Under the pieces are notes generated by a model. That model did no database searches. It was not told the origin of the DNA and was given only the letters and a program-made list of their open reading frames with translations. Position numbers and translations under genes: made by a program. A DNA stretch of 34,172 nt from Rhodospirillaceae bacterium (GTDB lineage: Bacteria > Pseudomonadota > Alphaproteobacteria > Rhodospirillales > UBA2165), in NCBI GenBank assembly GCA_002687515.1, contig NZAK01000127.1, positions 1-34,172 on the forward strand, in the 5' to 3' direction. Shown one piece after another: positions 7,332-16,320 of the stretch. The first letter of the stretch is position 1; each line of letters starts with the position of its first letter.

Positions 7332-8615
7332 ATGGCGCTGTATATGTTAATCACTTTGATATTGGAATATTGCCGAATTATTAGATCCCTTGCCCGGTCG
7401 ATTGGCCTGTTGTCGGCGGTCGTCTTCGCTATTTTGTTTTTTGGCGGCGAGGGCCGCGCCCAATTGACTGTCGCCTCGGATTTCCGCCTCGGCACGCATT
7501 CAGAAAAAACCCGTCTGGTCATCGAATTGTCGAACGAGGTCGAATATCGGGCCTTCGCGTTGGCCAATCCCGACCGGATTGTGATCGATCTTCCGGAAAT
7601 CGACTGGCGCATGCGACCGGGCAGTGCGGTGCGGGCCGCGGGTATTGTCGAGGGATTCCGGTTTGGCCTGGTGCGGCCGGGAACTTCGCGCGTGGTTCTT
7701 GATCTCAAGCGTCCGGGATATATCAAGGGTGCATTTTTCCTGCCACCCCGAGACGGAAAAATGTATCGTTTCGTTCTCGATATGGCGCCTGGAAACCAAG
7801 CGCTTGGAAAAAGCCTTTCAAGCATCGCCAAGGCCGGCGCGGGTGCCAAGTTAGCGGCTCGCCCCGAGCCGCCGGTCCGCTTTCCCTCACCGACGCGCAA
7901 GCCGGCGCCCGGTGCCGGTAAACGCCACATCGTCGTCATCGATCCCGGGCACGGCGGTATCGATCCGGGCGCCACCGGGCGCAGCGGTATTCTTGAAAAG
8001 AATATTACCCTTGCGGTGGCCCGCGATATCAGGGAGCGGTTGCGGCGAACCGGCCGCTATAAAGCCATATTGACACGCGATCGGGACATGTTCATCCAAC
8101 TCCGGGATCGCGTCGCCCTGGCGCGCAACAAGGGGGCCGAGCTTTTTATTTCGCTTCATGCCGATACCATCCGCAACAAAAATGTACGCGGGCTTGCGGT
8201 ATATACGCTTTCCGAGCGCGCCTCGGATAAGGAAGCGGCGGAACTGGCGGAACGGGAAAACAAGGTCGATCTGATTGCCGGAATCGACCTTTCAGACAAG
8301 GCACCGGAAGTCACCAATATTTTAATCGATTTGGCGCAACGCGTAACCATGAACGAATCGGCGCGCGCCGCCGGTTTTCTGGTGCGCGAGCTGAAACGTG
8401 TATCCAAGCTTTTACGTAATACGCATCGGTTCGCGGGCTTCGCCGTCCTCAAGGCTCCGGACGTGCCGTCCTTGTTGATCGAAATGGGGTTCCTATCGAA
8501 TGTCCGCGACGAGCGTTCCTTGCGCAGCACCAGATACAGAAAACGGCTGGCCGGCGCGGTTGCCAAAGCGATCGATGGTTATTTTACCCGCGTGGAACAG
8601 GCCGACCGGCTGTAG
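7332..8615 (+). CDS. amiC: N-acetylmuramoyl-L-alanine amidase with AMIN domain (AmiC-like)
   Basis: Periplasmic zinc amidase that cuts the bond between N-acetylmuramic acid and the stem peptide, used in septal peptidoglycan splitting. A hydrophobic signal segment ends near GEGRAQ. A beta-rich AMIN domain, which targets septal peptidoglycan, covers roughly residues 45-140. A Pro/Ala linker leads to the Amidase_3 domain with the zinc and catalytic signatures: VVIDPGHGGIDPGA (His), LEKNITL (Glu), FISLHADT (His) and LIEMGFLSN (catalytic Glu). No autoinhibitory helix insertion is obvious. The start is uncertain: TTG 7317, ATG 7332 and ATG 7344 are all in frame and none has a strong Shine-Dalgarno sequence. 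I chose ATG 7332. PBP1A follows on the same strand 153 bases downstream, a gene order usual in alphaproteobacteria. Confidence 0.9.
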   Translation: MALYMLITLILEYCRIIRSLARSIGLLSAVVFAILFFGGEGRAQLTVASDFRLGTHSEKTRLVIELSNEVEYRAFALANPDRIVIDLPEIDWRMRPGSAVRAAGIVEGFRFGLVRPGTSRVVLDLKRPGYIKGAFFLPPRDGKMYRFVLDMAPGNQALGKSLSSIAKAGAGAKLAARPEPPVRFPSPTRKPAPGAGKRHIVVIDPGHGGIDPGATGRSGILEKNITLAVARDIRERLRRTGRYKAILTRDRDMFIQLRDRVALARNKGAELFISLHADTIRNKNVRGLAVYTLSERASDKEAAELAERENKVDLIAGIDLSDKAPEVTNILIDLAQRVTMNESARAAGFLVRELKRVSKLLRNTHRFAGFAVLKAPDVPSLLIEMGFLSNVRDERSLRSTRYRKRLAGAVAKAIDGYFTRVEQADRL

Positions 8616-8678
8616 ATGAATTTATGGTTTGGCCGAATTATGCTGGGGCGCCGAAGCCATAATCATGCCATAATAGCG

Positions 8679-8707
8679 CGTTAGATCGCGGACCATACGG
8701 CTATAAT
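8679..8707 (+). promoter_or_regulatory. Candidate promoter for the PBP1A gene
   Basis: The 153-base gap between the amidase and PBP1A genes contains a perfect -10-like TATAAT at 8702-8707, 61 bases before the PBP1A ATG. The matching -35 region (CGTTAG to TTAGAT around 8679-8686) is weak. TTATGG near 8624 and CCATAA near 8657 can pair but lack a T-run, so I see no intrinsic terminator for the amidase gene. Confidence 0.35.
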
Positions 8708-8768
8708 ATTGGCAATCCGCAGGCCCACCAGGTGGCGCCGCTGGCGCTTGGAAAACTAGACAACAAAG

Positions 8769-11186
8769 ATGCTGCGCACATTCATTTTATTCATGAGCGT
8801 GATTTTCATCGCCCTGTTCGCGGCGTCCGGCGGCGGGCTTTACCTGTTTTATCGCTATGGGCAGGGCTTGCCCGATTACAGCCAGCTCGCCGACTATGAG
8901 CCACCGGTTATGACGCGGGTCCATGCCGGCGATGGGCGGCTGCTAGTGGAATATGCGCGCCAACGGCGCGTTTTCATTCCGGTTTCCGCGATGCCCAAAT
9001 TGGTTCGCCAGGCTTTTTTGTCGGCGGAGGACAAGAATTTTTTTCTGCACCCCGGGATAGATCCCCTCGGCGTCGCGCGCGCCGTTATCACCAACATAAA
9101 GAACATCGCCAGCGGACACCGGCTGGTAGGCGCTTCCACCATAACCCAGCAGGTCGCCAAGAATTTCCTGTTGACCAGCGATGTCACGTTTGAGCGCAAG
9201 ATTAAGGAAGCGATCCTCGCCTTCCGGATCGAACGGGCGCTCTCCAAAGAGCGGATTTTGGAATTATACCTCAACGAAATCTATCTGGGATTCGGTTCTT
9301 ACGGCGCGGCGGCGGCGTCATTGAACTACTTCAACAAGCCCCTTGGAGGCCTGGATATAGCCGAAGCGGCGTTTCTGGCGGCGTTGCCCAAGGCGCCCAA
9401 CAATTACAATCCCAATAAATATCCGAAAGCGGCCAAGGCCCGGCGGGATTGGGTGATCGGACGCATGTTGGAGGACGGCGTCATAACCGGCGAAGAAGCC
9501 AAATGGGCGCGCGCCACGCCGATACTGACGAGCCGGCGCGACGAGGCCGAATTCGTGCGTGGTGACTATTTTGCCGAAGAAGTGCGCCGGCAGTTGGTGA
9601 GCCGTTATGGCGAGGAACAGCTTTACGACGGTGGTCTTTCGGTTCAAACGACGATGGACCCTAAATACCAGGCGATTGCGGACCGGGTTCTAAGGGCGGG
9701 TCTGATCGCCTACGACCGGCGGCACGGTTGGCGCGGACCGATCACCAACAGTCCACCCGGCACGGCTTGGTTCGGCGAATTGTCGGCAATCGAACCGCCC
9801 AAGGGCCGTGGCGCTTGGCGCCTGGCGATGGTGCGCACCGTGACCGCCGGCCAGGCTGATATAGGGCTGGATGACGGCTCGACCGGATCGATCCCGCTCG
9901 CCGAATTGAAGTGGGCCCGAAAATGGCTGAAAGGCGAGCGCCGTGGACCGCGCGTCAAAAGAGCGGACGATGTTCTGTTCCAGGGCGACGTGATTTTGGT
10001 CGAAGATGTGCAAAAGGACGCAGGGGGTAAACCATATCCGCCAGATAGCTATGCACTTCGCCAGATTCCCGAAATCGAGGGCGGGCTGGTCGCGCTTGAT
10101 CCGCATACGGGACGCATTCTTGCCATGTCGGGAGGCTTTGATTTCGAAAAAAGCCAATTCAATCGGGCCGTGCAGGCGCTGCGTCAGCCCGGGTCCGCGT
10201 TCAAGCCGTTCGTCTATTTAACCGCGCTCGACAAGGGCTATACGCCATCCACGCTGATACTCGATGCGCCGTTCGTGATCGATCAGGGGCCTGGCCTGCC
10301 CAAATGGCGGCCAGCCAACTACACCAAGAAATTTTATGGGCCGAGCACAATGCGCCTCGGCATCGAGAAATCGCGTAACCTGATGACCGTGCGCTTGGCT
10401 CAGACCATCGGCATCGAGGCCATCGCCGACTATGCCGAACGTTTCGGCGTTGTTGAAAAACTGCCGCACCAACTGTCGATGTCGTTAGGTGCCGGCGAAA
10501 CCACGCTGCTCAAGCTCACGGCGGGCTATGCGATGTTTGTCAATGGCGGCAAATACATCGTTCCGACATTGATAGACCGGGTCCAGGACCGGCATGGCAA
10601 GACGATCTTCAAGCATGACAATCGGATATGCCCGAAATGCCAGGCTGTAAGTTGGCTCAGCCAGCCGGTACCCAAGGTTCCCGATACGCGCAAGGCCATT
10701 ACCGACCCGGCCAGTGCCTATCAGATCGTATCCATGCTGCAGGGCGTCGTGGAACGCGGTACCGGCCGCCGCATTCGAGCGGTGAGCAAACCGATCGCCG
10801 GCAAGACCGGAACCACCAATCAGTCCCTCGACACTTGGTTTATCGGGTTTACCCCCGATTTGGCACTCGGTGTCTTCGCCGGGTTTGATCAGCCGCGCTC
10901 GCTCGGCCGGCGGGAGCAGGGCGCCAGTGTCGCGGCGCCGATATTCCGAGATTTCATGATCGCCGCGCTCAAGGATAAGCCGGCGATTCCCTTCCGCATT
11001 CCATCCGGCATTCATCTGGTGCGCGTTGACAGCGTAACCGGGCGGCCGGCGCGCCAGGGTGACAAAAAAGTGATTCTAGAGGCTTTCAAGCCCGAGACCA
11101 TTCCCACCGGCCGGGAAAGCGTTCTGGAAGGCGTTTCGGAAACACCCGTCGCCACACCCGCCACTGGAACCGGCGGGCTTTATTGA
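8769..11186 (+). CDS. mrcA: Penicillin-binding protein 1A (bifunctional transglycosylase/transpeptidase)
   Basis: Class A PBP, 805 residues, that polymerises lipid II into glycan strands and cross-links the peptides in the periplasm. A single N-terminal membrane anchor spans about residues 5-28. The GT51 glycosyltransferase domain follows, with catalytic Glu87 in the SAEDKNFFLHPG motif and GASTITQQVAKNF at about 121-133. An OB-like insert separates it from the transpeptidase domain. That domain carries the acyl-serine S476 and K479 in QPGSAFKPF, an SRN motif in IEKSRNLMTV, and K679-T-G-T in AGKTGTTNQ. A CPKC pair at about 621-624 could form a disulfide in the periplasm. The order amidase, mrcA, prfB on one strand is common in alphaproteobacteria. 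The ATG at 8769 is directly before the membrane anchor; its Shine-Dalgarno sequence is weak. Confidence 0.96.
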   Translation: MLRTFILFMSVIFIALFAASGGGLYLFYRYGQGLPDYSQLADYEPPVMTRVHAGDGRLLVEYARQRRVFIPVSAMPKLVRQAFLSAEDKNFFLHPGIDPLGVARAVITNIKNIASGHRLVGASTITQQVAKNFLLTSDVTFERKIKEAILAFRIERALSKERILELYLNEIYLGFGSYGAAAASLNYFNKPLGGLDIAEAAFLAALPKAPNNYNPNKYPKAAKARRDWVIGRMLEDGVITGEEAKWARATPILTSRRDEAEFVRGDYFAEEVRRQLVSRYGEEQLYDGGLSVQTTMDPKYQAIADRVLRAGLIAYDRRHGWRGPITNSPPGTAWFGELSAIEPPKGRGAWRLAMVRTVTAGQADIGLDDGSTGSIPLAELKWARKWLKGERRGPRVKRADDVLFQGDVILVEDVQKDAGGKPYPPDSYALRQIPEIEGGLVALDPHTGRILAMSGGFDFEKSQFNRAVQALRQPGSAFKPFVYLTALDKGYTPSTLILDAPFVIDQGPGLPKWRPANYTKKFYGPSTMRLGIEKSRNLMTVRLAQTIGIEAIADYAERFGVVEKLPHQLSMSLGAGETTLLKLTAGYAMFVNGGKYIVPTLIDRVQDRHGKTIFKHDNRICPKCQAVSWLSQPVPKVPDTRKAITDPASAYQIVSMLQGVVERGTGRRIRAVSKPIAGKTGTTNQSLDTWFIGFTPDLALGVFAGFDQPRSLGRREQGASVAAPIFRDFMIAALKDKPAIPFRIPSGIHLVRVDSVTGRPARQGDKKVILEAFKPETIPTGRESVLEGVSETPVATPATGTGGLY

Positions 11187-11277
11187 CGCCGAAGAAGTCG
11201 TTTTGCCCAGGTCTTGCGATGCGGCGGACCAGCCATTAAAACGCCTGCCATCGCCCCACTAATGGATCAACGTCATC

Positions 11278-12394
11278 ATGCGCGCCGAAATCGAAACCCT
11301 GGTTTCATCGATCAAGCAGTCTCTTGAGCTGTTGAGGAGGCGTCTTTGACTATGACGCCGCGGTTCGCAAGCTCGACGAACTGAATGCCCTCGCCGAGGA
11401 TCCCAAGCTGTGGGACGATCCCGGCAACGCCCAATCGGTCATGCGTCAACGCAATCGGCTGGAAAACGGCATCCGGGCGGTTGACGATGTCGAACGTGAT
11501 CTAACCGATAACATGGAACTTATTGAACTTGGCGATGCGGAAAGCGACCAAGGCGTCGTCGATGAGGCCGAAGCCGCCTTGCGGTTGCTTGCCGGACAGG
11601 TCAACAAGGCGCGCCTGCAGGCCCTCTTGTCAGGCGAGGTGGACGGCAATGATTGTTATCTTGAGATTCACGCCGGCGCTGGCGGCACCGAGGCCCAGGA
11701 CTGGGCGCAGATATTGGAACGCATGTACGCCCGTTGGGCGGAAAAGCGCGGCTACAAAATCGAATGGCTGGAAGAAAGTGCCGGCGAGGAGGCGGGCATC
11801 AAGTCCTGCGTCGTCAAGGTATGCGGCGAGGATTCCTATGGCTGGTTGAAAACCGAAAGCGGGGTTCACAGGCTGGTCCGTATTTCGCCGTTTGATGCCA
11901 GCTCGCGCCGGCATACCAGTTTCGCCTCGGTTTGGGTTTATCCGGTTATCGACGATAATATCGAAATCGAAATCGAGGAAAAGGATCTGCGTGTCGATAC
12001 CTACCGCGCATCCGGCGCCGGCGGTCAGCATGTCAACAAAACCGATTCGGCGGTGCGCATCACCCATCTTCCCACCGGCATTGTCGTCCAATGCCAGAAC
12101 GACCGGTCGCAGCACCGGAACCGGGCGGCGGCCTATTCAATGTTGCGCGCCCGCCTCTATGAAGCGGAGTTGCAGAAACGCGAGGTTGAGGCGCAGGCGG
12201 AACACGATTCCAAGACCGAAATCGGCTGGGGGCATCAGATTCGATCCTACGTGCTGCAGCCTTACCAGATGGTCAAGGATTTGCGCACCGGGGCCGAAAC
12301 CTCGAACACCCAGGCGGTACTAGACGGCGAACTGGACGAATTTATGGCCGCCATGTTGGCATCACGTATCGAAGACGGCGAAACGGCATCCTAA
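11278..12394 (+). CDS. prfB: Peptide chain release factor 2 (programmed +1 frameshift)
   Basis: RF2 recognises UGA and UAA and triggers peptide release. The gene is read in two pieces. Frame one runs from the ATG at 11278 for 23 codons to an in-frame TGA at 11347-11349. The second frame resumes at GAC 11348 and runs to TAA at 12394. The site has all parts of the conserved autoregulatory shift: AGGAGG (11335-11340), three spacer bases, then CTT TGA C. Low RF2 lets the ribosome slip at CTT and make full-length protein. The product is about 371 residues, the usual length. The RF2-specific SPF tripeptide is at about 203-205 and the GGQ hydrolysis motif at about 248-250. An annotation starting at the internal ATG 11441 would lose about 54 residues. 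The stop overlaps that of the convergent DUF455 gene. Confidence 0.97.
11335..11350 (+). promoter_or_regulatory. prfB: prfB programmed +1 frameshift site
   Basis: AGGAGG at 11335-11340 acts as an internal Shine-Dalgarno sequence. It is followed by CGT, the slippery CTT at 11344-11346, the in-frame TGA at 11347-11349, and then C at 11350. Spacing and the TGA-C context are the same as in the classic bacterial RF2 shift site. Joining the frames restores the RF2 segment [19 protein letters not shown]. Confidence 0.97.
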
Positions 12395-13236
12395 TGGCTT
12401 GGCTCAGGGTCGGACAATGCGCTTAGCGGTTCATAATATGCGGGATCGAAACCGGCGGACCGGCGCGCATCCGCCGCGAATGGGGCTTTCAGCTTGCCCT
12501 TGAAGCGTTCCCGGACGAAACGGTGGTAGGTGGATATGGGCTCCATCCCGCGCGCCGCGCAAACATGTTCGAACCAGCGCACCCCAGCCGCCACATGGGG
12601 GATTTCCTCTTCTGCGATAGCGGTCAGAATCTCGGCGGCGTCCTGATCGCCGGCTTCGCCAAATTTCCTGATCGCCGCCGGAGTGGTATCTAGGCCGCGG
12701 GCTTCGAGGACCATCGGCACCAGCGCCAGCCGCGCCAATATGTCGTCGCAGGTTATCGATGCTGCTTCCCACAAACCGTCATGGGCGGGAAGATCGCCAT
12801 AGGCGGCGCCATTTCGCTTTAAGTATCCCGCAAGCAGTTGGAAGTGCCGCGCCTCGTCGGCGGCGACGCCGGTCCAATCATCGAAAAAATCCCGGGGCAG
12901 TCCTTCGCCGGCGAAGCGCGCGACCATGTCCCAGGCGAGGTCGATGGCATTCAACTCGATATGCGCGATGGCGTGAATAAACGATACGCGCCCCCGAACA
13001 CTATGGAAACGCCGGCGCGGCATGTCGCGGGGCGGGCGCAGCTCGGGCCGTTCGGGGCGGCTGGGACGGCCCGGGGGCTGGTAATCTCCGATTGCGGTAA
13101 TATTGCCGCCGGCCCAATCGGCGGCGTAGGATTCACTGAAGCGTACCTTCGTTGCCGGTTCCGAAGCATTCAAAACGTTACAGGCGGCGGCGGTCAGGCA
13201 AGTCGCTGCCGGGCATTCGGGAATTTGGTCAGTCAT
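12391..13236 (-). CDS. Ferritin-like DUF455 family protein
   Basis: About 281 residues. The N-terminal part is variable and rich in Pro and Arg. A ferritin-like helical domain follows, with the metal-ligand pattern typical of diiron bundles: [12 protein letters not shown], then [10 protein letters not shown] (EARH), then [17 protein letters not shown] (EExPH). DUF455 members are annotated as ferritin-like, and no reaction is established that I can assign. The ATG at 13236 overlaps the glnE stop in the sequence ATGACTGA, so translation is probably coupled to glnE. An upstream extension to 13368 would lie entirely within glnE and is rejected. The stop codon overlaps the convergent prfB stop, leaving no room for a terminator between them. 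Confidence 0.85.
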   Translation of the reverse strand: MTDQIPECPAATCLTAAACNVLNASEPATKVRFSESYAADWAGGNITAIGDYQPPGRPSRPERPELRPPRDMPRRRFHSVRGRVSFIHAIAHIELNAIDLAWDMVARFAGEGLPRDFFDDWTGVAADEARHFQLLAGYLKRNGAAYGDLPAHDGLWEAASITCDDILARLALVPMVLEARGLDTTPAAIRKFGEAGDQDAAEILTAIAEEEIPHVAAGVRWFEHVCAARGMEPISTYHRFVRERFKGKLKAPFAADARRSAGFDPAYYEPLSALSDPEPSH

Positions 13237-16222
13237 CGTCCGTCTGTCCCTGGCCGTTTTCAGCGGTTGCCGGAATGATAGATTCGAATAACTTGTAGAC
13301 TTGATCCGCGGTTCGCCGCATTTGCGCTTGCAGAGATTCGAAATCGGGCGCGCCGGCGGCGCGCGCAAGAGCCCGTTTCAAGGCTTCCGGCATTTCGCGG
13401 CTGGTATCGGCCGCCTCGGAAAGGGTCAGGCGAAGCATGCCTTGGATGGCCTGCCAAAGGGCGAGCGCGTCGCGCAAAGTTCCGCCGTCACCGGCTTCGA
13501 TCAGCCCGCTAATTTCAAGCCGCGACAACGCCTGCAAGGTGTTGGTGGATAATATATTCGGGAACTGGCCCGCGTGCCGAAGCTGCAGGTATTGGGCGAT
13601 GAATTCGATATCCACAAGCCCGCCGCGGATATGTTTGACCTCCCAGATAACTTCGGTGTGGTGTTCCCGGTCCATCCGCGCGCGCATTTCGGCAATGTCC
13701 GGGACCAGTTTTCCGGGGTCGCGGGCGGCCGTCAGTGTTTTCTTGGTGATCGATCTGATCTTATCCGCAAGCTCTTCATCGCCGCCGAGGACACGCGCCC
13801 GGGACAGCGCCATATGTTCCCAAGTCCAGGCACTTTCCTCGTGATATTTGGTAAAGGCGGTCAGGTGCGATGCAATCGGTCCGGCGTTCCCCGAAGGGCG
13901 CAGGCGCATATCCACCTCGTACAGCTTGCCTTCCGCGGTTGGCGCGGTGATCGCATTGATCAGCCGCTGGCAAAGCCGTGCATAATAACGCGACGGATCA
14001 AGCGGCGCCGGACCGTCGGAACCGGTTGCGTCCTCGGCATGATCGTATATGAAAATCAGATCCAAATCCGATGCCGGCGTCATTTCATGGCCGCCTAGCT
14101 TGCCCAGTGCCATGATCGCCCACTGGCTTCCGGGGATTTGACCATGCTTGCGCGCGAATTCCTCGGCGACCTTGCCCGAAAGCTGGGTGATGGCCGCTTC
14201 GGCGACGTCGCTCAGGCTGCGGCCGGCGTATTCCCAATCGATGATGTTGCGGAGGGTCTGCACGCCAATCTGAAGCTTTCGGTCATTGGCCCAGCGCCGG
14301 CAGATATCGAGCACGTCTTCATATATTTCGGCTCCGGCGAGAGCCGCCGAAAGTTCTTCATTCATTGCCGCCAGCGATGGCGGCGGGTCAAAAAAATCCG
14401 TCGACAGCACGCTTTCAAGCGCCGCCGGATTGCGTTCCAGATGTTCGGCCAGTTTCGGTGCGCCGCCCATGATTTCGGCAACCAATTCCAACAGACGCGG
14501 GTTCGCATGGAACATCGAGAACAATTGAACTCCGGCGGGAAGCCGGGCCAGGAAATCGTCGAACCTGGCGAAGGCGCCGTCGGGATCGGGCGAGCCCGCG
14601 AACGCCGTCAGGATCGCGGGCATCAATTCCGTCAGGATTTGCCGGGCGCGTTCGGTGCGCGTCGCCCGGGTCCGGCCCCGATGCCAGCTCCGGACCCGTG
14701 CGGCAATGGTCTGCGGCTTCCTGAAACCCAGATTTTCCAACGTTCGCATGGTATCCGGATCGTCTTCCGAGCCAGTGAAAATCAGATTTCCTTGAATGTC
14801 GCCGCCGCCCGATAGGTCCGGGGCTTCTTCGAACAGCGCCGCGTAATGACCCTCCACCCGGCGCAGGTGGAACAGCATATCGGTTCGAAACGCGCCGGCT
14901 TCGGGATATCCCAAAAAAGTGGCAAGCGCTTCCATTGCCTCCTCGGTATCAGGAAGTTCGTGGGTCTGTTGATCATCGATCATCTGCAGCCGGTGTTCGA
15001 CGCGGCGAAGAAACCAGTAAGTCTCGATCATCTCTGCCGCGATGTCACTGCTGATCAAGGACTCTTCCGCCAAAATCTCAAGCGCGCGGCAGGTCGATCT
15101 TTCGCGCAATTTGGCGTTGCGCCCGCCCCAGATAAGCTGTTGGGTCTGGGCGAAAAATTCCACTTCACGGATGCCGCCGCGGCCGATTTTAATATCATGG
15201 CCCTCTATGGCTATTTCACCGCCGCCGCGATAGGCGTTGATCTGACGCTTGATCGAATGAATGTCCTGGATCGCCGCGAAATCCAAATTTTTTCGCCAGA
15301 TAAAAGGCAGTAAATTATCAAGAAAACGGGCTCCGGCGATCTTGTCGCCGGCGATCTGACGCGCCTTGATCAATGCCGCCCGCTCCCAATTTTGGCCAAT
15401 GCTTTCGTAATAGGTCTCGGCGGCGAGGACTGAGATGGCGGGCGGTGTCGAAGCCGGGTCGGGACGCAATCTGAGATCGGTTCGGAACACGTAACCGTCC
15501 TCGGTTCGATCAGACAGGATATTGACCAGATCGCGTGCCAGGCGCGCGAAACTCTGTTGCAGGCCGCCGGGGCTGTCGGTAACCACGGCGTCCGGATCAA
15601 ATAAAATGATCAGATCGATATCGCTCGAATAATTGAGCTCCATCGATCCGAGCTTGCCAAGTGCCAACACAATCAATCCCGACGCCCGCCCCGGTTCAGC
15701 CGGGTCGGGTAGATCGATTGCGCCGGCGCCGGCCAAGCGGGTCAGCAGAAAATTTATCGCCGAGGCTGTGCAGATATCGGCCAATCTCGAGAGCGCTTGG
15801 ACGATCCGGTCCTGGCTCCAAACACCAGCGACATCGGCAAGGGCGATGGCTAATGCCGCCCTACGTTTGGCGATCCGCAATTCTTTTTTGAGCGCGTCGT
15901 CATTGGCGATCTCGTTCGCGCCGGAAACAAGATCAAGGCATAGGCGCTCGAACAACTGCTCGGGCCCCGATTCGATCAATCCAGCGGTGAATTCAGGTTC
16001 ACGAATGGCGCATTGGGCCAAATATGGACTATTCCCGAACAATGCGCCAAGTAGCGCATCCCCGACCGGATCGCCGGCAATCCGTTCAAGTTGCTGGAAG
16101 AGGTTCTGCTTCTTGCTTTTTTCGGCGGCTTCCAGCAAACGTTCCTTAGCCAGCCGGCATCTGTCGCCATCCGATGGGCGTGGCAAATTTTCGGCATTGG
16201 GCAAGTAAGAGAATTGATGCAT
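13229..16222 (-). CDS. glnE: Bifunctional glutamine synthetase adenylyltransferase / adenylyl-removing enzyme
   Basis: Large cytoplasmic enzyme, about 997 residues, that adds or removes AMP on glutamine synthetase in response to PII state and glutamine. Both nucleotidyltransferase-like halves are present. The N-terminal half, which removes AMP in characterised GlnE, has LGKLGSMELNYSSDIDLI. The C-terminal half, which adds AMP, has LGKLGGHEMTPASDLDLI. The paired acidic residues in SDIDL and SDLDL are the expected metal ligands. Helical linker regions such as GRGGIREVEFFAQ and HIRGGLVDIEFIAQ, typical of the family, follow each half. The ATG at 16222 gives the N-terminus MHQFSYLPNAENLPRP. A 14-residue upstream extension would intrude on the divergent promoter region. 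The gene shares a 98-base divergent gap with the AsmA-like gene and overlaps the DUF455 gene by 8 bases at its end. Confidence 0.96.
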   Translation of the reverse strand: MHQFSYLPNAENLPRPSDGDRCRLAKERLLEAAEKSKKQNLFQQLERIAGDPVGDALLGALFGNSPYLAQCAIREPEFTAGLIESGPEQLFERLCLDLVSGANEIANDDALKKELRIAKRRAALAIALADVAGVWSQDRIVQALSRLADICTASAINFLLTRLAGAGAIDLPDPAEPGRASGLIVLALGKLGSMELNYSSDIDLIILFDPDAVVTDSPGGLQQSFARLARDLVNILSDRTEDGYVFRTDLRLRPDPASTPPAISVLAAETYYESIGQNWERAALIKARQIAGDKIAGARFLDNLLPFIWRKNLDFAAIQDIHSIKRQINAYRGGGEIAIEGHDIKIGRGGIREVEFFAQTQQLIWGGRNAKLRERSTCRALEILAEESLISSDIAAEMIETYWFLRRVEHRLQMIDDQQTHELPDTEEAMEALATFLGYPEAGAFRTDMLFHLRRVEGHYAALFEEAPDLSGGGDIQGNLIFTGSEDDPDTMRTLENLGFRKPQTIAARVRSWHRGRTRATRTERARQILTELMPAILTAFAGSPDPDGAFARFDDFLARLPAGVQLFSMFHANPRLLELVAEIMGGAPKLAEHLERNPAALESVLSTDFFDPPPSLAAMNEELSAALAGAEIYEDVLDICRRWANDRKLQIGVQTLRNIIDWEYAGRSLSDVAEAAITQLSGKVAEEFARKHGQIPGSQWAIMALGKLGGHEMTPASDLDLIFIYDHAEDATGSDGPAPLDPSRYYARLCQRLINAITAPTAEGKLYEVDMRLRPSGNAGPIASHLTAFTKYHEESAWTWEHMALSRARVLGGDEELADKIRSITKKTLTAARDPGKLVPDIAEMRARMDREHHTEVIWEVKHIRGGLVDIEFIAQYLQLRHAGQFPNILSTNTLQALSRLEISGLIEAGDGGTLRDALALWQAIQGMLRLTLSEAADTSREMPEALKRALARAAGAPDFESLQAQMRRTADQVYKLFESIIPATAENGQGQTDDD

Positions 16223-16320
16223 TATCAAACGATCCAATTTGGCGCAGACTGCGTGAGCGCGCACAATCGGTCAAGCGGCACCGGCAGAGCTTTGAGCCTT
16301 GCCGGCACGGAGAATTTTTT
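16223..16320. promoter_or_regulatory. Divergent glnE / AsmA-like intergenic region
   Basis: This 98-base gap must contain both divergent promoters. An inverted repeat, CCGGCA (16281-16286) with TGCCGG (16300-16305), lies just before the AsmA-like start. GGAG at about 16310 followed by an A/T stretch gives a good Shine-Dalgarno for the GTG at 16321. I do not see a clear -35/-10 pair. Confidence 0.3.

Noticed and set aside
7214-7975. 253-codon minus-strand open frame overlapping the amidase
   Set aside because: It covers the AMIN domain coding region and the promoter gap and has a random, Arg/Pro/Ser-rich composition.
11441-12394. prfB starting at the internal ATG 11441
   Set aside because: The conserved RF2 N-terminus continues upstream in the same frame to the frameshift site at 11347 and then in the other frame to ATG 11278.
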